This document shows, piece after piece, positions 52,303 to 61,096 of a stretch of DNA of 64,000 nucleotides; position 1 is the first letter of the stretch; the number at the start of each line of letters is the position of its first letter. This DNA is from Myxococcales bacterium. GTDB taxonomy: Bacteria; Myxococcota_A; Polyangia; Polyangiales; GCA-016699535. The stretch covers positions 1-64,000 of the forward strand of contig JACKDX010000004.1 of the NCBI GenBank assembly GCA_020633325.1, read 5' to 3'. The notes beneath the pieces are model-generated. The model saw nothing but the letters and a program-made list of their open reading frames with translations. It made no database searches and had not been told where the DNA came from. The position numbers were made by a program, and so were the translations under genes.

Positions 52303-52524
52303 AACGCCCAGTCTTCGCAGGCTTCTGCGCGACCCGTGACGCTCGCGATGGTCTCGGTCGCGAGCGCGCAGAGATCACGCTCGGTCACGTCGAGGGCGGT
52401 CTCGGGGCGGTCTCGGCTCTCTGTCTCTGAGATCGGGGAGAGAGCGCGGGGGCCTGGTTTACAGCTCGGCGCTTTTCGACGGCGCGAGGCTTAAAGGCGG
52501 GTTTACTGCGGGATGGGGACATCG

Positions 52525-54030
52525 TCAGTGTTCACCCCGGGACGGGGTGGTGTCACCCTCGCCGACCTGCACCTCGGTCATCATCCCCGAGTCGGCGTGC
52601 TCGAGGATGTGGCAGTGCATCATCCAGCGGCCCCAGTCGAGCGGCACCATGCCGACGTCGATGGTCTCGCGACCCCGTAGCAGCACGGTGTCCCGAAAGT
52701 AGGGGTCGTCGACAGCCTGTCCGTTGCGGCCGATGACCTTGAAGAACTGTCCGTGGATGTGCATCGGGTGCAGGCGCGCGGAGTCGTTCTGAAAGCGAAC
52801 CCGCACCCACTTGCCCTCGGCGAGCTGGGTCACCGAGTGCTCTCCCCAGGGCTGTCCGTTGATGGTCCACTGGATGCCGTGCTCCCCGCCCCGCTGCGCA
52901 TTGAGGACGTAGGTGACGTCAACCGGACGCTCCATCGCGCCGGCCCACCTCGGTATTTGGAGGTTCGATGGCGGCGCGAACGAAGGGGGCTCGGCTGCAT
53001 CTCCGATGACCTCGAAGGTCGCGAGCGTGAACGGGCGACGGGTGAACCGGTCGACCACCGCGACAATCTGCCCAGCAGCGTCAGTCGGGATCTGAATCTC
53101 GAGGTCGAGACGATTGCCGGGAGCGAGGTCGAAGCCGTCGATGGCGAGGGGGCGCGCCGTGTACATCCCATCGACGGCGATGACCTTGGGAGACAACGCC
53201 CCGAAGTCCGGACGATAGACCCTGCCGTTCGAGGTGTTCACCAACCGAAGGCGAATGCGCTCACCGGGGTGAACCGTCATGCGCTTCGACGCGTCGCCGT
53301 TCACTGTGACGACCTGGCCCCAGCGTCCGTCGTGCGCGAGGTCGTGCCGAGTAACGAAGCGTGGATCGATCTCGCCATCGGGGCCGAGCCGCCAGTCGTC
53401 GAGTACCCACACCTCGTCTCGGCTGTAGGGCAGCGTCTCGGCGTCGTCGACGATGAGCACGCCGTAGAGCCCGCGCTCGACCTGCTCGGCCCCCCGCACG
53501 TGAGGGTGGAACCAGAACGTGCCCGCGTCTTTCGGGACGAACCGGTAGGTGAACGCGTCCCCGGGAGCGATCGGGTCCTGCGTGACTCCCGGAACACCGT
53601 CCATCGCGTTTGGGACCCGAACCCCGTGCCAGTGGATCGTTGTCGGCTGGGGCAGGTCGTTCTTCAGCTGCACCTCGACCTCTTCGCCAATCCGGACGCG
53701 CAGCACCGGACCCGGCACCTGACCGTTGTACGCCCAGACCGATAGCATCCTGCCGTCGAACTGCTGCACCTCGGTCGGCGCGGCCCGGAGCTCGAAGCGA
53801 CGGGTACCCGTCACAGCGGGCGAAGCGATCGGGTAGGCATGCGACAGCTCCGTCTCGAAGACGCCGCGGACTGCATCACTTGCTGTCGTCCGCTCACTAC
53901 CCGACTTCGGTGTCTGGTGTGCGCCGCTCCTCCAGTCCCACAATGCCATGCCCGCCACAACGACGAAGACGATGCCAAACCAGATCGGCCAACGGCGTTT
54001 CGACGACGGTTCACACTTCGAACAGTTCAT
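52525..54030 (-). CDS. multicopper oxidase
   Basis: The 501-residue protein has an N-terminal membrane segment (about 13-31, IWFGIVFVVVAGMALW) that acts as signal or anchor. The copper motifs are HWHG (133-136), HPH (175-177), HPMHIHG (421-427) and HCHILEHADSGMM (472-484), that is all type 1, 2 and 3 centres; the type 1 axial ligand is Met. Such enzymes oxidise Cu(I) to the less toxic Cu(II) in the periplasm (CueO/CopA/laccase type). It has no Met-rich insert like CueO. It is last in the operon and overlaps the methyltransferase gene by four bases. Confidence 0.93.
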   Translation of the reverse strand: MNCSKCEPSSKRRWPIWFGIVFVVVAGMALWDWRSGAHQTPKSGSERTTASDAVRGVFETELSHAYPIASPAVTGTRRFELRAAPTEVQQFDGRMLSVWAYNGQVPGPVLRVRIGEEVEVQLKNDLPQPTTIHWHGVRVPNAMDGVPGVTQDPIAPGDAFTYRFVPKDAGTFWFHPHVRGAEQVERGLYGVLIVDDAETLPYSRDEVWVLDDWRLGPDGEIDPRFVTRHDLAHDGRWGQVVTVNGDASKRMTVHPGERIRLRLVNTSNGRVYRPDFGALSPKVIAVDGMYTARPLAIDGFDLAPGNRLDLEIQIPTDAAGQIVAVVDRFTRRPFTLATFEVIGDAAEPPSFAPPSNLQIPRWAGAMERPVDVTYVLNAQRGGEHGIQWTINGQPWGEHSVTQLAEGKWVRVRFQNDSARLHPMHIHGQFFKVIGRNGQAVDDPYFRDTVLLRGRETIDVGMVPLDWGRWMMHCHILEHADSGMMTEVQVGEGDTTPSRGEH

Positions 54031-54719
54031 CTTGCTTCTCCGCCCGCCGCTCGGGAGCGCGCGCGGTAGATGGCCATGGAGCCAAATGGCGTCCGCTGCC
54101 GATAGGTCTCGACGACGTCACCGAAACCAGCCTCGCGAATCAGGTCTGGCAAGTCTCCGCACACGTTGTCGCGCGTGGTCTCGAAGCCATCGAGGAGCTG
54201 CACGACGAGAAACATGCCCCGCATGACGACGTCGTGTGGGAAAGACCAGTCGGCGATGTGAAGCTCACCGTCGTATTTCAGTAGCGCGCTTGCTGCGGAG
54301 AGCGCCCGCAGCTTTTGTTCCCGGGTCAGATGGTGGAGCACGAGGCTCGACACCACGCGATCGAAGGAACCAGGATCGAATGGAGGATTCGTCGCGTCGC
54401 CGTGGACGAGTTCGACATCGCTCGCCACCTTTGCTCTCGCTAGGGCGATGATGCGCGGATCCGCATCGAGTCCGACCAGTTTGGCTCCCGGGTACGCGGA
54501 CCGAACGAGACTGAGCAACGTTCCAGTTCCGCTCCCCAGATCGAGGACGCTCTGAACGCCTTGGCCGAGCCCTGCGACGAGGCGCCTCTTGATCGTGAGT
54601 TCACGGGTGGTGAGACGCACCACCGGGTCGTAGAGGCGCGTGAGCGCGTGAAACCGCAGCGCGGGAATGAACCCGGCCGGGGTGGTCTGGTTTTCAGTGT
54701 TTATGGGTCGAGTGGTCAT
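54027..54719 (-). CDS. SAM-dependent methyltransferase
   Basis: The 230-residue class I methyltransferase has motif I VLDLGSGTGTLLSLV, the acidic VGLDADPRI, HGDATNPPFDPGSFDRVVSS and LVLHHLT, resembling UbiE/quinone-type or arsenite/ small-molecule methyltransferases. Its substrate is unknown. Being inside a copper operon, it might modify a quinone, thiol chelator or metalloid. It overlaps the DUF2231 gene by 26 bases and the oxidase gene by four. Confidence 0.82.
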   Translation of the reverse strand: MTTRPINTENQTTPAGFIPALRFHALTRLYDPVVRLTTRELTIKRRLVAGLGQGVQSVLDLGSGTGTLLSLVRSAYPGAKLVGLDADPRIIALARAKVASDVELVHGDATNPPFDPGSFDRVVSSLVLHHLTREQKLRALSAASALLKYDGELHIADWSFPHDVVMRGMFLVVQLLDGFETTRDNVCGDLPDLIREAGFGDVVETYRQRTPFGSMAIYRARSRAAGGEAR

Positions 54720-55401
54720 GGTCGTGCGGATGCTGAGCCGGTCGCGGTCGTGCCTTAGCCGGCTCTCGAACGGAATCCGATGGTTCTGCCAGCGGCGCCG
54801 CGACGTCTTGCCCGGCGTCGGCCGAGTGGTGCGCTTCAGGCTCCGCGTGCGGGACGGCTACATGTCCCTGGGGAGCCGCTTGCTGCGGACCTGAATGCTC
54901 GTGAGCCTCTCCGTGGTCGTCGTCGTGCGAGTGGGTATGTGTTGATTCGGGCGGCGTCTCATGCGCGACGCCCATCCCGTACCGGAACACGAGCTCGGCT
55001 CCGCGATCTGCTCCAACGGTGAGGAGGCCGACCAGCACCACGGACAACGCGGTGAGTGGAGCACGCAGCTTCGCGGTGCGCTTCCACCAGCCCAGGGCCG
55101 TGACAGTGAGCGCGAGCCCCGTTGCCCACAACATGATGTCGCGGTGCACATGGACGAGATCGTGCCCCGGGCTGTCGTGCCCCATCTTCTCGGTTGCCCA
55201 GAAGCCAAAGGCCACGGCCACGGCGGCTCCGAGCACCCCGAGGAGGTGGAGCCACAGGCCGAAGCGCCACGCATCGTCTCGCTTGCGTGTCACCGCGAGC
55301 AGCCACGCCCCCGTGGCCGCGACCCAAAAGGCGATGGGAAAGTGCACCACCACGGGATGCAGGTGGGGCGCCGCAGTCAGCCCAGGAAACAACTGTTCCA
55401 T
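54694..55401 (-). CDS. DUF2231-family membrane protein with His-rich tail
   Basis: The 235-residue protein has four membrane helices (about 20-37, 50-68, 90-105, 113-130) and the DUF2231 marks LHPVVVHFPIAFW, HRDIMLW and GAELVFRYGMGV; conserved His residues near the helix ends suggest haem or metal binding. From about 150 to the end it is Ala/Pro/His-rich with HTHSHDDDHGEAHEHS and HPHDHDHSTHKH, a plausible metal-buffering tail. The family is found next to copper genes and multicopper oxidases. Its start overlaps the CusA stop by one base. Confidence 0.78.
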   Translation of the reverse strand: MEQLFPGLTAAPHLHPVVVHFPIAFWVAATGAWLLAVTRKRDDAWRFGLWLHLLGVLGAAVAVAFGFWATEKMGHDSPGHDLVHVHRDIMLWATGLALTVTALGWWKRTAKLRAPLTALSVVLVGLLTVGADRGAELVFRYGMGVAHETPPESTHTHSHDDDHGEAHEHSGPQQAAPQGHVAVPHAEPEAHHSADAGQDVAAPLAEPSDSVREPAKARPRPAQHPHDHDHSTHKH

Positions 55402-58400
55402 TAGGCATCACCTTGAGGAATGAGAGTCTGCGGTTCTCGGCCTCGTACCTTCAGCTTGCGCTCTTCGAATGCGCAGTAGAGCACGGGCACCACGAACAGC
55501 GTGATGAGCTCGATGGCCATTCCGCCCACCGACGGGAGGGCCATCGGCACCATGATGTCGGAGCCTCGGCCCTGCGAGGTGATGACGGGAAGCAGGGCAA
55601 GGATCGTCGTCGCGGTGGTCATTAGACAAGGGCGAACGCGGCGCGTTCCCGCCTCGAGCGTCCGCTCGCGTACCTCTTCAATGGTCCTGGGCGGCGCCTG
55701 CTCGAAGCGCTGCTTCAAGTAAGTCGACAGCACCACGCCATCGTCCGTAGCGACGCCCACCAAGGCGATGAAGCCGATCCAGACGGCCACCGACATGTTG
55801 ACCGTGCCGACTTGGAACAAGTCTCGCATCGAAGTGTCCAGCACCTCGAAGTCCAGAAACCAAGGTTGCCCATAGAGCCAAAGCAGCGTGAACCCGCCCG
55901 ATACCGCCACTGCTACGCCCGAGTAGATGATCGCGCTTGTCGCCACCCGATGAAACTGGAGGTAGAGCAGGATGAATACGAGCGCCAAAGCCACGGGGAT
56001 GAGGACCATGAGCCTTTTCTCGCTTCGGACTTGGTTTTCGTAGGAGCCCGAAAACTCGAAGCTGACGCCGGCAGGTACTTGAAGCTCGCCACTATCGATC
56101 TGCCCCTGGATGACCGCTCGGGCTTGCTCGACGGTTTCGACCTCCGCGATGTTCGGCTGACGGTCGAACAGGACGTAGCTGGTGAGGAACGTATCCTCGG
56201 ATTTGATCATCTGGGGGCCACGCACGTACTGGATGTCAGCCAGCTGCGTGATTGGAATCTGCTGCCCACCCGGCGTCGGTACGAAGATGCGCTCGAGCGC
56301 TTCTAGGCTGTCGCGTTCCTCTCGCATGTAGCGCACGCGGACCGGATAGCGCTCGCGACCTTCCACGGTCCGCGTCAACGTCATCCCCCCGAGGGCCACC
56401 TGAAGCACGTGCTGGACATCGACTATCGTGAGTCCGTACCGGCCGATGGCCTCGCGATTGAGGTCGATTTCGATGTAGGGCTTTCCAACCACCCGGTCCG
56501 CAAACACAGTTTCTGTTCGAACCGAAGGCACGGTCTTCAGGATCTCTTCGAGCCGCAGACCAAACGCTTCAATTGCCTCAAGACTGGGACCGTGCACTTT
56601 GATGCCCATTGGTGCCCGCATGCCGCTCTGCAGCATCACGATTCGCGCGTTGATCGGCATCAGCGTCGGTGCACTCGTGACCCCTGGACGCTCAGCAACG
56701 CGCACGATTTCGGTCCATATGTCTCGCGGAGAGCGAATGTGGTCGCGCCATAGGCGCTCTCGGCTACCGTCCTCTGCCACCCTGTACTCCGGCTTGTAAG
56801 TGATGACGGTTTCAATCATCGAGAGCGGCGCCGGATCGAGCGCGCTGTCGGCGCGACCTAGCTTTCCAACGACCCGGTCTACTTCTGGGATCTGTGCAAT
56901 GGCGGCATCCATCTCCGAGAGCATGCCGAGCACCTCTCCGATGGACGCATGCGGCATCGTGGTTGGCATGTAGAGATAGGACCCCTCGTCAAATGGGGGC
57001 ATGTACTCTCGTCCGAAGCCGGGAAAGGCGTGAGCAACGGCGGCCACCGGCCGGCTTACGCGAACAGACTGAGGCAGGAAGCCGAACACGCGATCGAAGC
57101 CCAACCACGCCGTTGTACCGAACAGGAAGATCGAAAACGGCAGGAGAAGAAAGAGGAGCTTTCGGCGCAGGATCGCGCGAAGGATGGTGGGGTAGCTCGA
57201 CTCAAACAGCCGAAACGTGACCATCACGCCGGCAATCAAAGCGCCAACGAAAAGAACATTCGGTACCAGCCCCTTGCCGTGTCCGAGCGGCAGCCAATCC
57301 TCGGCGAGCAGCAGGGTGACTGCCACCACGGCGAGGATGTTCTCGCCGGTTGTCATCCGCTTGTTGGTCACGGGAGACAGAAGCGGGCGCACCAGACGAT
57401 ACCCGCCGAGCGCCGCGACCAGCAGGCCTCCAAGAAGGCTGTACTTGAGCAACGCCAAGCCAAGCCCGAAAAATATCCAGTCGCGGATGTGTTCCGCACG
57501 AAACAGAGAGACGGCGAGCTTCCTCCATCCCTGGGCGGTGGTGCGAGGTGCCTGCGGCCTGCGTCGGAAAACGATCAGGGCCGCGCCAGGGAGCACGAGC
57601 AACGCGAGAACAAGCGCGCCGCTCATCGCGAACGTCTTGGTGAACGCAAGCGGCGCAAAGAGTCGCAGCTCAGTCGATGACAAACCGAAGACCGGCAGGA
57701 AGCTCACGACCGTGGTGAGTACCGAGGTCATGACCGCCGGCGCGACTTCGGCTGCAGCCCTACGCACCACAGCCGCGCGATCATCCCCCGGTGCGGCATC
57801 TTCAAGGTGCTGGTTCATGTTCTCCACGAACACGATCCCGATGTCCACCATGGTTCCGATGGCGATGGCGATCCCGCCGAGCGCCATGATATTGGCGTCT
57901 ACCCCCGTCACCTTCATCACCACGAATGCACCCAAGACCCCCAAGGGCAACATGGCGGAGATCAGCATCGAGCTTCGCAGGTTGCGAAGCATGATGAGCA
58001 CGACGATGATGGTGATCAGGATCTCTTGAAACAGTGCTGTCGACAGGGTTCCCAGCGTTTCGTGGATGAGCGTCGTGCGGTCGTAGAACGGTACGATCGT
58101 GACCTGGCTGGTGGTTCCGTCTTCCAAGGTGCGCCTGGGTAGACCGGCCTGGATCTGTTCGATCTTTGACTTCACAGCGTCGATGACGGCGAGCGGATTC
58201 TCCATGTAGCGGGCCACCACGACGCCGCCCACGGCCGGAGCTCCTTCGTCATCCAGTGCCCCGCGACGCAGTGCGGGGCCGAGCGAGACGCGGCCCACGT
58301 CGCGCACACGAATCGGTGTGTTCTCTCTAGCGACGACCACGGTGGCTTCGAGATCGGACAGGTCCTTGACGAACCCTAGCCCTCGTACGAGGTACTCGAC

Positions 58401-59189
58401 GCTGTTGACCTCCAGCGTTCGAGCGCCGACATCGAGGTTTGAGTTGCGCACGGCGTTTGCGACCTGGGCAAGGCTCACTCCGTGAGCCCGCATCGCCTCG
58501 GGGTCCACGTCGACTTGATACTCACGGACGAATCCGCCTATCGATGCAACCTCGCTTACGCCCTCTACTGACTGCAGCGCGTAGCGAACGGTCCAATCCT
58601 GAATACTCCGCAGCTCGTCTGGGTCCCACCCCCCAACGACGTTTCCTTGCGGATCTTGTCCCTCGAGCGTGTACCAGAAAATCTGCCCCAGGGCGGTCGC
58701 GTCGGGTCCCAGGGTGGGCGTGACTCCATCAGGAACGGTACCCGGTGGAAGCGAGGCGAGCTTCTCTAGCACCCGCGATCGAGACCAGTAGAATTCGACG
58801 TTGTCGTTGAAGATGACGTAGATCGTGGAGAAGCCAAACGCCGAAGAGCTCCTGACGGTGCGAACTCCGGGAATGCCCAGCAGGGCGGTGGTCAGCGGAT
58901 AGGTGATCTGATCTTCGACGTCGCGCGGGGATCTCCCGGGCCATTCTGTGAAGACGATCTGCTGGTTCTCGCCGATGTCTGGAATGGCATCGACTGGGAC
59001 CGGATCTCTTGGAAGTGGTCCACTCTGCCATGCAAATGGTGAAACATAGATCCCGCCGCCGATCAGCATGAGGGCGAGAAGGAATACGATTAGTTTGTTG
59101 TCGACAAACCAACCGATGAGAGCCTGCCATAGCCCGCCGGAGCCGGGGGGGCCGGCGTCGGCGGGTGCAGCGTCGTCTTGCGTACTCAA
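55401..59189 (-). CDS. cusA: CusA/CzcA-type RND heavy-metal efflux pump
   Basis: The protein has 1262 residues. RND metal-efflux motifs: VEDQITYPLTTALLGIPGVR near the start, GGIAIAIGTMVDIGIVFVEN (TM4, the Cu/Ag-type A-I-G-x-M-V-D pattern rather than the divalent D-x-G-D pattern) and the QSGMRAPMGIKVHG Met segment. Usual length is about 1040; here extra helices (roughly residues 560-670, for instance LLKYSLLGGLLVAALGG and NILAVVAVTLLLAEDWLP) lie between TM6 and TM7, as in some Bacteroidota pumps. It would move Cu(I)/Ag(I) outward with the CusB and CusC homologues. It overlaps cusB by four bases. Confidence 0.93.
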   Translation of the reverse strand: MSTQDDAAPADAGPPGSGGLWQALIGWFVDNKLIVFLLALMLIGGGIYVSPFAWQSGPLPRDPVPVDAIPDIGENQQIVFTEWPGRSPRDVEDQITYPLTTALLGIPGVRTVRSSSAFGFSTIYVIFNDNVEFYWSRSRVLEKLASLPPGTVPDGVTPTLGPDATALGQIFWYTLEGQDPQGNVVGGWDPDELRSIQDWTVRYALQSVEGVSEVASIGGFVREYQVDVDPEAMRAHGVSLAQVANAVRNSNLDVGARTLEVNSVEYLVRGLGFVKDLSDLEATVVVARENTPIRVRDVGRVSLGPALRRGALDDEGAPAVGGVVVARYMENPLAVIDAVKSKIEQIQAGLPRRTLEDGTTSQVTIVPFYDRTTLIHETLGTLSTALFQEILITIIVVLIMLRNLRSSMLISAMLPLGVLGAFVVMKVTGVDANIMALGGIAIAIGTMVDIGIVFVENMNQHLEDAAPGDDRAAVVRRAAAEVAPAVMTSVLTTVVSFLPVFGLSSTELRLFAPLAFTKTFAMSGALVLALLVLPGAALIVFRRRPQAPRTTAQGWRKLAVSLFRAEHIRDWIFFGLGLALLKYSLLGGLLVAALGGYRLVRPLLSPVTNKRMTTGENILAVVAVTLLLAEDWLPLGHGKGLVPNVLFVGALIAGVMVTFRLFESSYPTILRAILRRKLLFLLLPFSIFLFGTTAWLGFDRVFGFLPQSVRVSRPVAAVAHAFPGFGREYMPPFDEGSYLYMPTTMPHASIGEVLGMLSEMDAAIAQIPEVDRVVGKLGRADSALDPAPLSMIETVITYKPEYRVAEDGSRERLWRDHIRSPRDIWTEIVRVAERPGVTSAPTLMPINARIVMLQSGMRAPMGIKVHGPSLEAIEAFGLRLEEILKTVPSVRTETVFADRVVGKPYIEIDLNREAIGRYGLTIVDVQHVLQVALGGMTLTRTVEGRERYPVRVRYMREERDSLEALERIFVPTPGGQQIPITQLADIQYVRGPQMIKSEDTFLTSYVLFDRQPNIAEVETVEQARAVIQGQIDSGELQVPAGVSFEFSGSYENQVRSEKRLMVLIPVALALVFILLYLQFHRVATSAIIYSGVAVAVSGGFTLLWLYGQPWFLDFEVLDTSMRDLFQVGTVNMSVAVWIGFIALVGVATDDGVVLSTYLKQRFEQAPPRTIEEVRERTLEAGTRRVRPCLMTTATTILALLPVITSQGRGSDIMVPMALPSVGGMAIELITLFVVPVLYCAFEERKLKVRGREPQTLIPQGDA

Positions 59190-61096
59190 TGCTGGTGCCC
59201 TCCAGCAGGCGCAGGTGCCTGCCTGGTCGCGCTCGAATCAGCGGGCGGAGAAAGAAACGATCCGGCCGGCACTTGGTGCTGAATTTCTCCGCAGTCGCGC
59301 ATCGAGGCCCCGAAATACGAGTTCTCGATCTCCGTCCCGCGCTGCACCCAGGAAGCACCCTCACTTCCTACGGCCATCGGACAGAACGCAACGTTGAGAG
59401 GTGTGTCGAGCGGGTTACCAAATCGGCGAAGCAGAACCTCGACCTCCTGGCTCAGCCCCTCGAAACCTGAGCGCGCGCCCTCGAGATCCGTCGCCATCCT
59501 CACGTGGCGGCCATGCTGGCCGAGGCCGGCGCTCACTTCGGCCCAAGCTGCCGCAGCTTCTCGCGAGCGCTCGAAGCTCACAGTGGCAATCGCGGCTATC
59601 AAGCGCTCGGCTCCGGCTTTCGCCTCGGACAGGCTGTCGGCGGCGAGTGCTTCCTGAACGGCCAAGTAGGCGGTTACGATCGGGGCCAGCTGTCCACGCT
59701 GCCCAGCGCTCAGCTCAATCGCCGCGTCCCACACTCCCTCCGCGCTGTCGTCCGGGGACGTCATCATGCTCGCTCCGCCGCGAATCTGGAGGTCGGCGTC
59801 GAGCGCGAATGCCCCGCGCGAAACTACGCGCTCGCCCTCGGAAAGTCCCGCCACCACGGGATAGAAGTCTCCGAGTCGAGGCCCGAGCCGCACCGTCCGG
59901 GCCTCGTAGGCGGTGCGGTCGCCGTCCCGTACCTCCACGTAGAGTATCGCCCTCCGGCCCGTGAACAGCGGGGCTGTGGCCGGCACCACCAGGGGGTTTC
60001 TTCCATCTGCCACCGCACCCGTCGCCACCGTGGCCTGGGCAAACATCCCGGGCCGCAGGCGTCCCTCGGCGTTGTCCAGCACGACGCGAACACGCGCAGT
60101 CCTGGTTCGCGGATCGATCGTTGGATCGATGAACGCCACCTTGCCTTCGAAGTCCTCTCCCGGCAGGGCATCCACCATGACCCGCACGGAGTCTTCGAGG
60201 GCAACCCCTGACAGGTCACTCTCATAGGCATCGAGCTGCAGCCACAGCGTGCTCAAGTTGGCGAGCCGGTAGAGCGGCGTCCCAGTTGAAACATACGCAC
60301 CCTCGGTGGCTATTCGTTCGATCACCGTGCCTGCGAATGGCGTGCGAATCGCCACCGCCCGTGTCGGTCGTTCCTGCCTTTCCATGCGGGCCAGCTCATC
60401 GTCGGGAACGCCGAGGAGACGAAGTCGCTCGCGCGCGGCATCGAGAGCCGCCGCCGCAGCACGGCGCGATGAGTCCGGGCTTTGCGCCATGCGCTCAACC
60501 TGTCGCTTTGCTACGAGCAAGTCCTGGTGCGCTGCGAAAACCTCGGGACTGTACAGCGTCGCGATGACTTGGCCCGCGCGAACACGCTCGCCGGTCACGT
60601 TGACATGCAACCGATCGATGCGGCCGCCCGTCCACGCGGTGATCGTTTTCAACGTCGTTTCGTTCGCGTCAATGCGCCCGAGCAGTCGCAGTTGACCCGA
60701 CGCGTCTGCGCGACGACGTACGGGCACCGTTCGCAGCCTTGCAAGGGCCCGAGCTCGGTCCGAAAGCACGATGCGCGTGGGGCTACTGGCCCCCGCGTTG
60801 TCGCCTGATGTGACTGGAATCAGATCCATGCCGCAGATCGGACACTGCCCTGGCTCGGGCTGGCGGATCTGGGGATGCATCGAGCACGTCCAGATGGTCT
60901 GCTCGCTGCTGCTCGCGGCCGGCGTGGCCCGGTGGTCATCGTGCGGTTTTGGCTCGGAGCAAGAACGAACGGCAAATAGGACGGAAGCAATGAGGAATCC
61001 AAGAAGCAAGAGTCCCGCCCTTCCAACCTGTGGCCTCATCCCCTCTCGGATTCTCACGAGCAACTTTTTGAGACGGTTCATCATGGCTTCACTCAT
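59186..61096 (-). CDS. cusB: CusB-type periplasmic adaptor with heavy-metal-binding domain
   Basis: This 636-residue adaptor starts with a membrane anchor (about 28-44). A heavy-metal-binding domain follows with WTCSMHPQIRQPEPGQCPICGM (Cys71, Cys85, Cys88, His74, Met90). The HlyD-type hairpin and barrel is at about 125-460. The C-terminus has the DUF3347-like segment with FCPMAVG and IENSYFGASMRDCGE. It should accept metal from the periplasm and hand it to the RND pump. It overlaps cusC by eight bases. Confidence 0.92.
   Translation of the reverse strand: MSEAMMNRLKKLLVRIREGMRPQVGRAGLLLLGFLIASVLFAVRSCSEPKPHDDHRATPAASSSEQTIWTCSMHPQIRQPEPGQCPICGMDLIPVTSGDNAGASSPTRIVLSDRARALARLRTVPVRRRADASGQLRLLGRIDANETTLKTITAWTGGRIDRLHVNVTGERVRAGQVIATLYSPEVFAAHQDLLVAKRQVERMAQSPDSSRRAAAAALDAARERLRLLGVPDDELARMERQERPTRAVAIRTPFAGTVIERIATEGAYVSTGTPLYRLANLSTLWLQLDAYESDLSGVALEDSVRVMVDALPGEDFEGKVAFIDPTIDPRTRTARVRVVLDNAEGRLRPGMFAQATVATGAVADGRNPLVVPATAPLFTGRRAILYVEVRDGDRTAYEARTVRLGPRLGDFYPVVAGLSEGERVVSRGAFALDADLQIRGGASMMTSPDDSAEGVWDAAIELSAGQRGQLAPIVTAYLAVQEALAADSLSEAKAGAERLIAAIATVSFERSREAAAAWAEVSAGLGQHGRHVRMATDLEGARSGFEGLSQEVEVLLRRFGNPLDTPLNVAFCPMAVGSEGASWVQRGTEIENSYFGASMRDCGEIQHQVPAGSFLSPPADSSATRQAPAPAGGHQH

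Larger units (their letters stand above)
52224..52524. other. 301-base region from tRNA-Asn to the multicopper oxidase
   Basis: This stretch contains two hairpins (listed separately) and then a GC-rich segment with repeated GGTCTCGG-like words (about 52350-52420). A minus-strand open frame in it is mostly antisense to the tRNA and is spurious. No integrase or attachment repeat is recognisable, though one attachment site would be expected to overlap the tRNA 3' end. Confidence 0.5.

Noticed and set aside
52082..52378. 98-codon minus-strand open frame
   Set aside because: Most of it is the antisense of tRNA-Asn (the familiar spurious SGSRTRTYDQ-type translation).
52753..53745. 330-codon plus-strand frame opposite the multicopper oxidase
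   Set aside because: Long shadow frame caused by high GC; the minus strand carries all copper motifs.
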